DNA from: Lytechinus pictus
Taxonomy: Eukaryota > Echinodermata > Echinoidea > Temnopleuroida > Toxopneustidae
Assembly: GCF_037042905.1 (NCBI RefSeq)
Contig: NC_087253.1
Span: forward strand, 7,381,001 to 7,445,000
Length of the DNA stretch: 64,000 nucleotides
Direction of reading: 5' to 3'
Shown here: piece by piece, positions 13,211 to 23,800 of the stretch
Layout: each line of letters starts with the position of its first letter
Position numbering within the stretch: position 1 is the stretch's first letter
Made by a program: the position numbers and the translations under genes
The notes under the pieces: model-generated
Told to the model about the DNA's origin: nothing
Database searches by the model: none
The model's input: only the letters and a program-made list of their open reading frames with translations

Positions 13211-14264
13211 TAACAGAAATGATAATGATATTTGGTGTTTTTTAGATATATCTTTAAAATTTTGAAAAACTAAGTGGTTTAAAAATGAATAAAATTTCAA
13301 AGTGAAACATTGTCAACTTTCAAATTAGAGGAAACAGCGCCGGCATCCTACACAAGACTCAAAATGAAAGCTAAAACAATGTAGATCCAGTTATGAAAAA
13401 AAAAAAAAAACTTCTCCTCCTATCACATCAGTAATCTGAGAATAAATGTATATAATAATTATGATCATAAAAATTTCCCGCCGATTTTGTGATCATTTTG
13501 GTGGAAAAACTGTTTATCATATGAGATTGTTTGCACCATTGAGAATCTGCTCCGATCCCACATGCATATCCTACCACACACAGGCAGGAAGGCAGCTCGT
13601 TTGTATTGTATTGGGTTAGGATAAAAATCACCCGCAGAACTTGCAAAAGTTTAGTTATCGATTTATTGTTGCTCTGCTTCGTCATCTGTTTGGTTATGGT
13701 TATTTGATGAAAATTCGTCACTTTTAAATGTATCAACTACACTTTTGTTCAATATACGGGACAGATAGGTGTCCCGGGAAGGGTCTCTCTGAACGCCGGG
13801 ACAAAGGAGCAATATACAGGACGATCCCGGGAAATATTTGACAAGAGGTAGTGGTCTTTTTGTTTTATTTTATCGTGGAATATTTTATACTGACCAGGAT
13901 ATGCATATAACTGGTATGTGAAAATATGCGAAATTTAGTGCCACAACTTTTTAAATGGAATTAACGTTGCTATGCTTTTCTGATTTGTGCTCTAATTAGT
14001 AAACTTGTTAGGAGTTGACTTGGTTTTGTTTATCCATCATCCATTCATTTTTGTAAAATGTATAAGCAACATCCATGCTTCCAAATTAAATTTCATAAGA
14101 ATTCAAATTCTATATTGTGCCCATTTTTGTATACACTGTACTTAATATATATTTCATGGCTGAGCACAGGAAGGTCCAACTCTGAAGACTCATTAAATGT
14201 AACAACTTTCTTGTCCTCAAACTTCTATTCAATTTTTCATCCTGAATGTGCGATTGAACAGTAT

Positions 14265-14870
14265 GAGAGGGAGGGAAGGAAATATTTACTCAAAATTTAT
14301 ATAGAGAAAGTGGAAATGAGAAAGGCATAATGGTAAAGATGGAGAGAGAAAAAAAGAAACAGACGATCAACGAGAAGAGATGGAAAGAAGAGGAAGATCA
14401 AAGGGAAAGAGAGAGAGAGGGAGAGAAAGGGGGAAATGACGAGGGGGCGAGGGATGAGAAAGAGGTGAGGAGAGAAAGGCGAGACGAGAGTGAGATAAAA
14501 TAGTGCTCTATATAAGGAGATGTGGAAATAAAAGAGAGATATAAGGGGATAGATAGAAAGGGAAGGTAAGAGAGAGAGAGAGAGAGAGATGAGGAAGGAG
14601 AGGAAAATCAGAGAAAAAGAAGACAAAGAGAAAGGAAAAATAATAAAGAGGGAGATCGAGATGATATGAAGGGGAGAAATAAGAGAGAGAGGGGCATGAA
14701 AGTAGAAATGGAAGAAATAGAAAGGGATGGATAAAGGGAGGATAAGAGCAGGGACGTGAGAGGGAGAAGGGAGATGGACAGAAGAGGAAAATCAGAGAAA
14801 ATGAGATGAGATGAATAGTTGAATAAGAAGGGAGGTTTATAAAAAAAAAAAAAGCTAGAGAAGAGAGACA
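14265..14870 (+). repeat. Second long polypurine tract
   Basis: About 600 bases of GA-rich sequence with a (GA)n run near 14570-14590. Minus-strand frames are compositional. Confidence 0.9.
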
Positions 14871-15202
14871 TGATTTTTAATCGTTAAATTTTTTTTTAAT
14901 GCAACCAGCTAGTAGGCCTTTATTGTTCAGACAAATTGTAGGCCTACTCAAAAAGCATATTTGTTGAGGGCCTTTCTTTGTCACAGTCGAGTTTTTTTTA
15001 CAATTTCACGTCTGTATGTTTACTCCCCTTTAATACAAAAATGTGACTAAATCAACATTTTCAGTTATGAAAGTATTCAATAACATAAGGTTCATGATGT
15101 AACAAAGCAAATTAAAACTTTAAACAGCACAAGGAACATTTTCTTTGCGTTCCTTTCTCCCATCTGCCTACATACATGGAGCATTTGTCGACCAGCCAGT
15201 AT

Positions 15203-15325
15203 TGACCTAGCAAAATGGCGGCGCGCTCAGTCGAGCGTGAAGCCCGATGCTCTTCGTTGCCGCACGGCTTTGTGTACGTTGGGAATAGGGACACGCATTC
15301 CACGTATTTCTAGTTCAGTGCTCCA
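15203..15325. repeat. Right member of the inverted repeat pair
   Basis: TGACCTAGCAAAATGGCGGC at the inner end and CCACGTATTTCTAGTTCAGT at the outer end mirror 12200-12304, while the middle is diverged. An ATG in the YY1-like motif opens only about 32 codons. Confidence 0.7.
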
Positions 15326-15329
15326 CACG

Positions 15330-16561
15330 CACTATTCAACACAAACACACACACTCATACCGTACACCCACGCACAAGTGAATGAAATTCCCGGCCAGTC
15401 CTACTGCATACACAGAACATACATCCAACGTGCACACTGTACTAGTCTACGAATTCAGACACAATTAACCCAAAGACTGTTTATATATCATTTTAGTGAG
15501 AATTAAATCAATGCATTTCCAAAACATAAACAGGATGCACAATCTTGGAATTTTCTTTGAATGTAAGGGTTCTTTCTGTTGGTTTCATTTTCCTTTCTTT
15601 TCTTTTGAATCATTAGAATCGTAAAATAAAACTTTTTGTCGACCTGAAACAACATGAGCTGAGGCTAATACGCGGGAAGTCGGAGAAGAACCAAAAAAAG
15701 AAGTTTTTCCAACTCTAATTCTGTGCTGTACGTTATATTCATTCTGATTTATAAATTGTTCCAGTGTTATATTAGCAATCAGAGAGCAGATACTTATTTG
15801 CAACAGCTAATATCGTGGTTGCATTTTTTTAATGGGGAAGATGGGACGGTCGAGGTTTGTTATATGCAAGCGGCCCCCAGCCAAGGGCAAGTTCAAACTT
15901 CAAGGAAGGTAGGAATGAGGTACGTACTCCTAATATCGATCAAGGCTGTTTAGATCTAAAGTCTGCTCTGCCGTTCGTTGTAATGTGATGCAATCATGCA
16001 AGGAAAGTCTGGAAACGGCAATGTATCTACGACTATGAGCTTCGTAAAACCATAGAGCTGTAATAGCCCGTAATAGCTCTATGGTAAAACTGATTGACAA
16101 CGCAATTGTGTAGCGAGGACTACATTATCGTTCTCGCGTAGCACACGCACGGCAGAGGCGGTGGTGCGCACTTTGAGTGTCTGCATGCAGCTACGTTTCA
16201 AAAAGCTGGGTATCCCGGCAAGGTAAAATCCACACATGTAAGAGCATAATTTATCATGAAAAACACCTTTTCATTTCATATCATCCACATCATGACTGTT
16301 TTAGGACATACACATTCATATAATATACAAATTAATTAGAATGGTGACATGCCGATTTTGAGGAATTACCAAAACTATCCACCCTCTTTAATGCCTATAT
16401 CGTGTTTAATAGCCAAACGCCAAACAGGTATTGTTTCAACACCTCTCTGGTGTTTCCCGATATATATACCAGGTTGGTGTTAAATTAACACCGGGGTTTT
16501 TTTGCAGTGTATAATTATGTGATTCTACTGAATTAGTACTTTCTAAAAGATGAATACTCAC
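15330..16561. other. No gene recognised; small hairpin inside
   Basis: ACCATAGAGCT (16049-16059) and AGCTCTATGGT (16075-16085) form a hairpin. 16430-16512 ends in TTTTTTGCAGTGTAT, typical of a small MITE end. No continuation of the orphan LRR gene was found. Confidence 0.5.
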
Positions 16562-16633
16562 AAGAAGAAAAGACTGTCCAAATGGGCGAATGTACCATTT
16601 TCAATCGAAGATATCTCGTTAAACTGAAGATTA
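16562..16633 (-). CDS. Orphan LRR exon, paralogue of 61239-61310
   Basis: This 72-bp exon has an ACAAG acceptor and a GTGAG donor. It encodes one LRR including FNEISSIENGTFAHLDSLFF. About 20 of 24 residues match the receptor exon at 61239. It is the last LRR exon seen on this strand: by eye no counterpart of the receptor's next exons (60601 onward) or of its 7TM exon occurs between here and position 1. The gene is therefore either broken or continues beyond the left edge across a very long intron. Confidence 0.82.
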
Positions 16634-16687
16634 CTTGTGGGACAGAACAAACAACAATATCATAAATATGACAGATTAAAAGCATTA

Positions 16688-16863
16688 CACTGTAAAAAAA
16701 AATGTGCTAATTTAGCACTAACAGTGCTTGTATACATGGTATAGGGACTGCACTACTAGTGCTGATTTTCTAGTTCAAAATTTTAACTAGAAAATCAACA
16801 CTCGTAGTGCAGTCACTACACAAGCACTGTAAGTGCTAAATTAGCACTTCATTTTGTACAGTG
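16688..16863. mobile_element. Palindromic MITE, TA-flanked (copy 1)
   Basis: 176 bp from CACTGTAAAA to TACAGTG with TA on both sides. Nearly the whole length is self-complementary: AGTGCTAAATTAGCAC-like arms and CACTCGTAGTGCAGTCACTA mirrored on the left. It lies in the intron between LRR exons 17352 and 16633. TA target sites suggest a Tc1/mariner-type helper. Confidence 0.85.
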
Positions 16864-17351
16864 TATGCTACGTGCAATGCCTGCCAGTGGCTCTGGATAT
16901 ACTTTATGTTAGAACTCCTGATTTCATTGTTCAAAAGATTAGAGCACACCAATCATAAAAAAATAATCATAATAATATTACTACTGAGAATAGAAGTAAT
17001 AATAACGATAGTAATAAAGTGCTATTACTACTTCTACTAGTACTACTACTACTACTACCGACAATAATTATAATGGCCAACATCATCAAAATAACATAAT
17101 TGCTATAATTATAATGGTAATAGTTGAAATTGTTGGTATTAAAAATATGAGAAATTGAAGAGTTGAAAAAAAATAAATATCATACACCTCGGATGGCCCA
17201 CTTGTTATGTCGTTAATTATGATGCCGCATGGAACTTGTTTTAATTTCTAGGCAAAAAGTGGTGGCTTTTGATATCACTTGCGGGGCGGTATACCCGCAG
17301 TTTTGTGATGACTTCTTTTAACATAATACCATAACATCGCCCATGACTTAC

Positions 17352-17423
17352 ATATATTCCAACCTTTGTAAACCAGTGAACGCTGTATTCCTGATCTCTT
17401 TAAGCTTGTTTTCTCCTAAGAGT
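17352..17423 (-). CDS. Orphan LRR exon, paralogue of 62514-62585
   Basis: This 72-bp exon has a TTACAG acceptor and a GTAAG donor. It encodes one LRR including ENKLKEIRNTAFTGLQRLEY, in the shared phase. About 17 of 24 residues match the receptor exon at 62514. There is no stop or frameshift inside and both splice sites are intact, so the exon is not visibly decayed. Confidence 0.82.
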
Positions 17424-17740
17424 CTGTAAAATAAGATTACATTAATTAATTAATTGGGAACTTTGAGTGACTTATCATCACATTGTTTCGGAATATTTTT
17501 ACGACAAACTTTTTGTCAGGGTGAACTTTCTCTGTAATGCACTTGTTAGCTTTATTGTCATATTTTATGGATGAAGTTAATTTCCTCTGTATGTTTCGAA
17601 AATTTTGTATACATACAATCGTTATCATGGTTTATTTATCACTATTTCTTTAAATATCGTATTGAAATTATCACTCCGTCAAAATCGTGATTTTCTTACT
17701 TTTATTTATACTATTTAGAAGAAAAAATATTTAAACTCAC

Positions 17741-17812
17741 AGCGTATGGAGACTCGGAAATGCACTAAAAGCATTATCGTCGATAGAGGTCACACTCACA
17801 CCCCATATATAT
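17741..17812 (-). CDS. Orphan LRR exon, paralogue of 63862-63933
   Basis: This 72-bp exon has a TTCCAG acceptor and a GTGAG donor. It encodes one LRR including VTSIDDNAFSAFPSLHTL, in the same phase as the receptor LRR exons. About 11 of 24 residues match the exon at 63862, concentrated in the second half of the repeat. It is the first of three consecutive exons that reproduce the order and strand of the receptor's LRR exons. Confidence 0.75.
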
Positions 17813-18099
17813 CTGGAAAAAAGGGAAACAAAAGAACGATATCAACAGAATATATAACTGTGCCGGCTGAATTCAGTTACTGTCCATGAAAACAAGAACA
17901 ACAATAACAGAAACAGGTTTTGTTTTGTTTAATCTTCGCATGTTTTATGGAGGTATTGTACACTTTCTCCCGTTGTTAATTGTTTTTATTCATAGCAGTG
18001 TGCTTGATATTAATACTTTCCGGTTAAAATCATTCATATTGCTATAGCTTCTCGGGAAAACTTCTTCTGGTAATAATAATGATAATGACAATAACATCA

Positions 18100-18202
18100 T
18101 ATTTAGTTGCCCAGGGTAGCCACTTCAGTTCTGAAAACTATTCTACCACCGGGCCCTGCTTAACATGATAATGCTATTATTACCTCAGCTTTAGCCGGTA
18201 AG
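18100..18202. repeat. SINE fragment (5' part missing)
   Basis: CCAGGGTAGCCACTTCAGTT and GGGCCCTGCT..ATTATTACC..CTTTAGCCGG match the SINE at 63530-63826 in the same orientation. It is preceded by an ATAATAATGATAATG tail. Confidence 0.65.
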
Positions 18203-18479
18203 TTTAAAAAATGAAAATGAATTCCCAATTAAATGGAGTTGTGACTTAAAGAATAAGAGAAGTTCGAACGAGAGTTCACTTATAGTATAGAGCAAAATTA
18301 AAATATGTTACATCGTACAAGGTTGTCACTACTGCATTTATTATGTCAAATGTGGGGGAATGTAACGAATTTTTGCAAGGCAAAACAACGCAAAGGCCTG
18401 CATCATTGGAATTTGTCATTGAATTGATGAAATGGTATGAATTTAATTTGATCACAGCCAATACAATGAATATTTTCAT

Positions 18480-18662
18480 TCAGCAAGAATTTGTTCCACA
18501 TTGTGCTGCATTCGGCCCAGTTGGACCCGTTGGAAATTATTTCTACTTGAACGCTTTTCAGCGCCTATATCTGTATATGGCGGTTTGTCCCAGCTAGCCG
18601 GGGCCTGGGGTAGGCCTAATTATGTATCAGGTAGTAAGCGCAGTGAAGTTAACTGTGCTATA
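18480..18662. repeat. SINE fragment, opposite orientation, degenerate
   Basis: CAGCAAGAATTTGTTCCACA, TTGTGCTGCA and AGCTAGCCGGGGC correspond to the plus-oriented SINE at 40378-40560. Confidence 0.55.
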
Positions 18663-18776
18663 TAAATGAATGGACCCAACATCATCATTATCATTATTGT
18701 TATTAATATAACCTTTATTATTAAAATTATTGTTATAAATAAGTGTTTGGTACCGCAATATCGTAAAATAGCTTTA

Positions 18777-19048
18777 AAAACGGACATACTGAAGCTTTTC
18801 GACATGCACTCATCTGTGCCGCCAGAAGGAGTTCGTAAGAACCCTTGCGTTATTTTTATTGCTTCACTTCAGTATACGGCAGGTACCAAGCCTAACTTGT
18901 TTACTTGACAGCCAATCACGGCTCGCCATTTAGCGTCCATTGTCTAGTTTCGGTTCTGTTATATATTTTGATTTGCTGTAGCGTTTTAGCCATTCATGTG
19001 ATACTACTCCGTTGAGTGCATGTCGAAAAGCTTCAGTATGTCCGTTTT
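18777..19048. mobile_element. Foldback element with 34-bp perfect inverted ends
   Basis: 18777-18810 and 19015-19048 are exact reverse complements over 34 bp (key pieces CGGACATACTGAAGC and GCTTCAGTATGTCCG). The total length is 272 bp. It lies in the putative intron just downstream of the exon at 19103. Confidence 0.9.
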
Positions 19049-19102
19049 CAAACAAATTTTACAATTACTTGTATTATCAATATCATTATCATTACAACTT
19101 AC

Positions 19103-19324
19103 ACGAGTGTAGCTTGTCTCTGTCGGTTCAATAGGTGTTCAGGAAGAAATTCTATATTGTAATGCTGGATGTACGAGTAGATAACAGCGAATTTTTCAAA
19201 AATCATTTCTAAATCTCGATCAATTTCCTTCGATCTCTGAGGCAGTTGCCATGTCTTTATTCTGAAGTCATCTATTAATCTGGTAGCAGATAGCGTCGAT
19301 CTTGTGCGTTCAGTGGACACATTC
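19103..19324 (-). CDS. Probable upstream exon of the orphan LRR gene
   Basis: This 222-bp open segment has a GTAG acceptor above it and a GTAAGT donor below. It begins and ends in the phase used by the 72-bp LRR exons and joins in frame to the exon at 17812. It encodes 74 residues, a length that could hold about three degenerate repeats. The last part (IQHYNIEFLPEHLLNRQRQA, then TLV) has the spacing of an LRR. The first two thirds are charged and not recognised. The family call rests mainly on the matching phase and position. It could instead be a chance open frame. Confidence 0.45.
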
Positions 19325-19329
19325 CTACA

Positions 19330-20260
19330 TACATGTATGTGGAAACAAAGAAACCAGATTTAAGATACCTAATATATTTCAAAAGAAAAGTACAATCACT
19401 TCACAGGTAAAAGAACATATATTGTAAGGATGCGAAAAACCATATAGAATGCCTAGCAATTGAGTCTTGAAACTCTTGTTGGACCCCCCCCCCCCCTCCC
19501 CGTGGAAAAGGTACACATACCCTGTGTACGGCCCGGCAACCGAGGATCCCATGACTGGTGTATTATTTTCTGCATTTCCATTATATTAAGCGCTAAATAA
19601 AAGTGGATTATTATCAATATTATCATCATTATTAGTATTATCGTCATTATCATCATTGTTAAACCGTACATCGGATTGACGATTCTTCACTGGTGAACAC
19701 TCTACAAACCGATTGCGACGAAATTTAGGAATAAACTTTTGTGGTATTTTGAGAGAAAATAAATAGTGTTGAGAATATTGATATAAAAAATCTGTACTCG
19801 TGCGTCAATCCCTGAAGTAATAAATGCATATTGAATTTCAAATCGTAGTGACGTAATATAAATCATACTATCGGCTGAATTCTGGCGTTTAGCCACAAGT
19901 AGCGGAACGCCACTTGCCAGAATCGAATCCAAAAGGGGAAAAATCACGCGTCAATATTGATGGACCAGAATCGAACACACCGAACATGGATTGATTTATT
20001 GATGACTAGATTTAGAAAGCAAATGTTGATAGAAATTCCGCCCTAATCTAAAAAAAATATCAAAGACCTGCCAATATTCGTTAACCCTTCCGGTGCGGCA
20101 GGCCGAAATAATTATGGCTGATTCTATCCGTCATTTATTTACTTAAAAAATATGACAAAAAGATGAATCTTCTTGGTAGCACTGATTCCCTTCATGCTGT
20201 TATATCGTAATTAATTGACCTTTGATTAGATTACCCTACATCTTATGTAACCCCAACCCC

Positions 20261-20261
<1 letters not shown>
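19330..20261. other. No gene recognised
   Basis: A C run at about 19484-19500 and a SINE-like end with an ATTATTATCA tail (19500-19660) are visible. The rest is AT-rich without recognisable features. Confidence 0.4.

Positions 20262-20304
<43 letters not shown>
20262..20304. repeat. (TA)n microsatellite
   Basis: An almost pure TA run at the left edge of the 409-bp array. Confidence 0.95.
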
Positions 20305-20306
<2 letters not shown>

Positions 20307-20440
20307 GCCGAAGCAGACTATCTATATTTTACTTAGGTACTTTTTACTGCTTAACTTTCTACTGTAGGCGGTGAGGCCCTTTTCAGATTTTCCTGTTTTG
20401 GAGCCGGAGATTCGCCATTGTCATCTTGCAGTCATGGTAA

Positions 20441-21919
20441 CACTGGCGTAAATCCCGGGGGGGGGGGGGGTGGGGGGGATATATCCCCCCCCCACTTTTC
20501 GAGGAGGGGGGGATGGCCTGTACAAACATCCCCCCCACTTTTTACGAAAGAAAAGAATAAAAATTCACAAGAGATAATTGTTTTATTGGTGAAAATTCTT
20601 CCTAAAATACCGCTTAACAAATGAAACTATATTATTGAATCATAAAATGCAAATAAAGAGCCAGTTCACCATTTCCAAACGAAATACTTATGTCCTTATT
20701 ATAACATTAAAGAGAAATCCCCGTTTCACTTCCAATTCATCAATGTTGGGGTTTTTGGGAAGGGGATAAGATGGAATGTCAAAAAATTTTGAATGTAATC
20801 TCTAATAAAACCATTAAACCATCGTGGGGTAAAAAATATAATATTGGAGGGGTATTTGCCATATGGACATACAGTGGCGTAATTACGGGGGCATGGGGGG
20901 CACATCACCCCCCCCCTCCATCGGCTGACAAAAAAAAAACGGGGAAAGGGGGAAAAGGAGAAAAGAGGGAGAAAGAAAGAGAAACGTAGTGGGAAAGAAG
21001 AAAATATTATTCATTATAATGTTATTTTATATTATAATTATGTTATGTTACATTACATAAGAAACATTTTTTTTACGTCTTCATTGTTACTGGTGCTCGC
21101 ATTGTCTGCTTAACGAGATATATAATCATGTTGTACTAAAACATCCCGTTTTCAATTCAATATAAACCAAATATATTTCCTAGCACTTGAGTTATCATTG
21201 TTTTATGTAGTGACATATGCTTCTTTTTCATGACTCAAAAAGTTATTGCCCCATGTTAAGGTCTTCGTATATATGAAAAATTTCCTGTCCGTGATTACGT
21301 TCGCATTAGTGGATTGGTGAGATATGTCTGCTCTTCATGAATTCCTAAAATCGGTCCTTAAAATGTCCCTTCTTCTTATCTGAATATCAAAAATTTTCAG
21401 CTCGCACTTCGCGCTCGCATCATTTGGTTAATGAAATACGTATGGTCCTAGTTAATTCCTACAAAGAACCCTTAGAATGCCCCACTTCAGGTCTTAATTA
21501 TCTAAATTTTCAGCTCGCGCTTCGCGCTCGCATTGTTTAGCGAGACAGGTACCTATCATGATTACACAAATTTCATTATAATGTCCCTTTTTAGGTGTGA
21601 ATATAAAAAAATTCAGCTCGCGCTTCGCGCTCGCATTATTTGATCAGTGAGATACATATCCGTTTAATGACATTGTCCTTAAAATGTCTCTATTAGGTTA
21701 GTATGACTGGCAACTGAGCGCTCTTCGCGCGCTCACTAGCGCACTCACTCAGTGATCAATTTTTTTTGCTGATGCCCCCCCCCCCATGCCGTGACCCAAG
21801 GTACGCCACTGTGGACATATCAATGACAATTCCTTGCATATCTAAAAACATGATTGCAAAAAAAATGCCAAAATCTTTCAGTCATCCCCCCCACCCATCA
21901 ACACGGATTTACGCCAGTG
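20441..21919. mobile_element. Outer hAT-like non-autonomous element, copy A
   Basis: This 1479-bp element is bounded by inverted ends CACTGGCGTAAATCC and GGATTTACGCCAGTG. The 8-bp sequence CATGGTAA is repeated exactly at 20433-20440 and 21920-21927. An 8-bp target duplication and a CANTGGCG-type end fit the hAT superfamily. G and C runs follow each end. No transposase frame is present. It is inserted in the first unit of the 409-bp tandem repeat, whose other units show the unoccupied site, and it contains a second element (20872-21811). Confidence 0.9.
20872..21811. mobile_element. Inner hAT-like element nested in copy A
   Basis: This 940-bp element starts CAGTGGCGTA and ends TACGCCACTG, flanked by an exact 8-bp duplication TGGACATA (20864-20871 and 21812-21819). 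It carries three to four minus-oriented units of the GCGAGCGCGAAGCGCGAGC core at about 110-bp spacing. No coding capacity is visible. Confidence 0.88.
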
Positions 21920-22354
21920 CATGGTAATGCGTCTTTAGATGCGTCTTTTACAGTGCGCTTCCTCCATCTTCTGCACATTGATTTATTTGAAAGGTGAGTT
22001 TCACAATCCGTATGCCCATAAACAGACGTGTTTTTCACGACTGTTTCAGAAATGGATTTTTAATTCTCCTTTTTTGTCACATCATGGGTACTGACGAAGC
22101 GTGTGAATTTACCTTTCATTTTTGAGAGCTATGCTCCTTTTAAAATCTATGATTTTATTTATACGGCATTTTCTAAACCATTTGTGATTATGTATATATA
22201 TATATGTGTGTAAAGTTATACATGTACAACAGCTTTGGCAACTCTTTTATTTAAATATTGTAAAGAAATGGATGAAGAGAACAATGGTAGGCGTAGCTTA
22301 AATCAAGGTTCCCAGAGCTATCTACCCTTTGGAAAAATTGGTGATGCCGAAAAA

Positions 22355-22490
22355 ATGTCTCTGCCGGGAATCGAACCCGGGCCCCCAGCTTTGAACGCCG
22401 GTGCCTTAACCTATCTGACGGTCAATCGGATCGGGGTCGCCCTAGCCACTAACCGTCTCTGTGGTCTAGTGGTTAAGGCACCGGCGTTTT
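22355..22490. repeat. Inverted pair of tRNA-derived SINE fragments
   Basis: On the minus strand, 22360-22430 reads like a tRNA: an A-box-like AGATAGGTTAAGG, then GGGTTCGATTCCCGGCAGAG, a good B box. On the plus strand, 22455-22490 carries GGTCTAGTGGTTAAGGCACC, a second tRNA 5' half in the opposite direction. The two share TTAAGGCACCGGCG and can pair as a hairpin. Neither folds as a complete tRNA with an acceptor stem, so SINE remnants are preferred to real tRNA genes. Confidence 0.6.
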
Positions 22491-23744
22491 TACGGCATTT
22501 ACTAAACCTTTTGTGATTATTTTATTCCTTATGCCGAAGCAGACTATTTCTATTTTACTCAGGTACTTTTTACTGCTAAACTTCGACTGTTGGCGGTGAG
22601 GCCCTTTTCAGATTTTCCTGTTTTGGAGCCGGAGATTCGCCATTGTCATCTTGCAGTCATGGTAACGCGTCTTTAGATGCGTCTTTTACAGTGCGCTTCC
22701 TCCATCTTCAGCGCATTGATTTCTTTGAAAGGTGAGTTTCACAATCCGTATGCTCATGAACAGACGTGTTTTTCACGACTGTTTCAGAAACGGATTTTGA
22801 ATTCTCTTTTTTTGTCACATCATGGGCACTGACGAAGAGTGTGACTTTACCTTTCATTTTTGAGAGCTATGCTCCTTTTAAAATCTACGATTTTATTTTT
22901 ACGGCATTTACTAAACCTTTTGTGATTATTTTATTCCTTATGCCGAAGCAGACTATTTCTATTTTACTCAGGTACTTTTTACTGCTAAACTTCGACTGTT
23001 GGCGGTGAGGCCCTTTTCAGATTTTCCTGTTTTGGAGCCGGAGATTCGCCATTGTCATCTTGCAGTCATGGTAACGCGTCTTTAGATGCGTCTTTTACAG
23101 TGCGCTTCCTCCATCTTCAGCGCATTGATTTCTTTGAAAGGTGAGTTTCACAATCCGTATGCTCATGAACAGACGTGTTTTTCACGACTGTTTCAGAAAC
23201 GGATTTTGAATTCTCTTTTTTTGTCACATCATGGGCACTGACGAAGAGTGTGACTTTACCTTTCATTTTTGAGAGCTATGCTCCTTTTAAAATCTACGAT
23301 TTTATTTTTACGGCATTTACTAAACCTTTTGTGATTATTTTATTCCTTATGCCGAAGCAGACTATTTCTATTTTACTCAGGTACTTTTTACTGCTAAACT
23401 TCGACTGTTGGCGGTGAGGCCCTTTTCAGATTTTCCTGTTTTGGAGCCGGAGATTCGCCATTGTCATCTTGCAGTCATGGTAACGCGTCTTTAGATGCGT
23501 CTTTTACAGTGCGCTTCCTCCATCTTCAGCGCATTGATTTCTTTGAAAGGTGAGTTTCACAATCCGTATGCTCATGAGCAGACGTGTTTTTTACGACTGT
23601 TTCAGAAACGGATTTTGAATTCTCTTTTTTTGTCACATCATGGGCACTGACGAAGAGTGTGACTTTACCTTTCATTTTTGAGAGCTATGCTCCTTTTAAA
23701 ATCTACGATTTTATTTTTACGGCATTTACTAAACCTTTTGTGAT

Positions 23745-23745
<1 letters not shown>

Positions 23746-23790
<45 letters not shown>

Positions 23791-23800
23791 TAATATATAC
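23746..23800. repeat. (TA)n microsatellite
   Basis: A TA run that replaces the expected continuation of the last 409-bp unit. Confidence 0.95.

Larger units (their letters stand above)
20305..23745. repeat. 409-bp tandem repeat, three to four units
   Basis: The marker ATGCCGAAGCAGAC occurs at 20305, 22531, 22940 and 23349, the last three exactly 409 bp apart. Units two to four are almost identical. The first is diverged and is interrupted by hAT copy A and, after 22205, by tRNA-like sequence. Each later unit holds the same 80-codon open frame, which is a consequence of the repeat and not evidence for a gene. (TA)n tracts flank the array at 20262-20304 and 23746-23800. Confidence 0.92.

Noticed and set aside
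12491..13300. Long minus-strand frames rich in Phe, Leu and Ser resembling membrane proteins
   Set aside because: They are the complement of a polypurine tract; composition alone explains the length and hydrophobicity.
14297..14871. Further Ser/Leu/Phe-rich minus-strand frames
   Set aside because: Same cause: the second polypurine tract.
22766..23784. Three identical 80-residue plus-strand frames that could be a gene family
   Set aside because: They are copies of the 409-bp satellite. There are no codon or domain signals, and the last is truncated into a (TA)n run.
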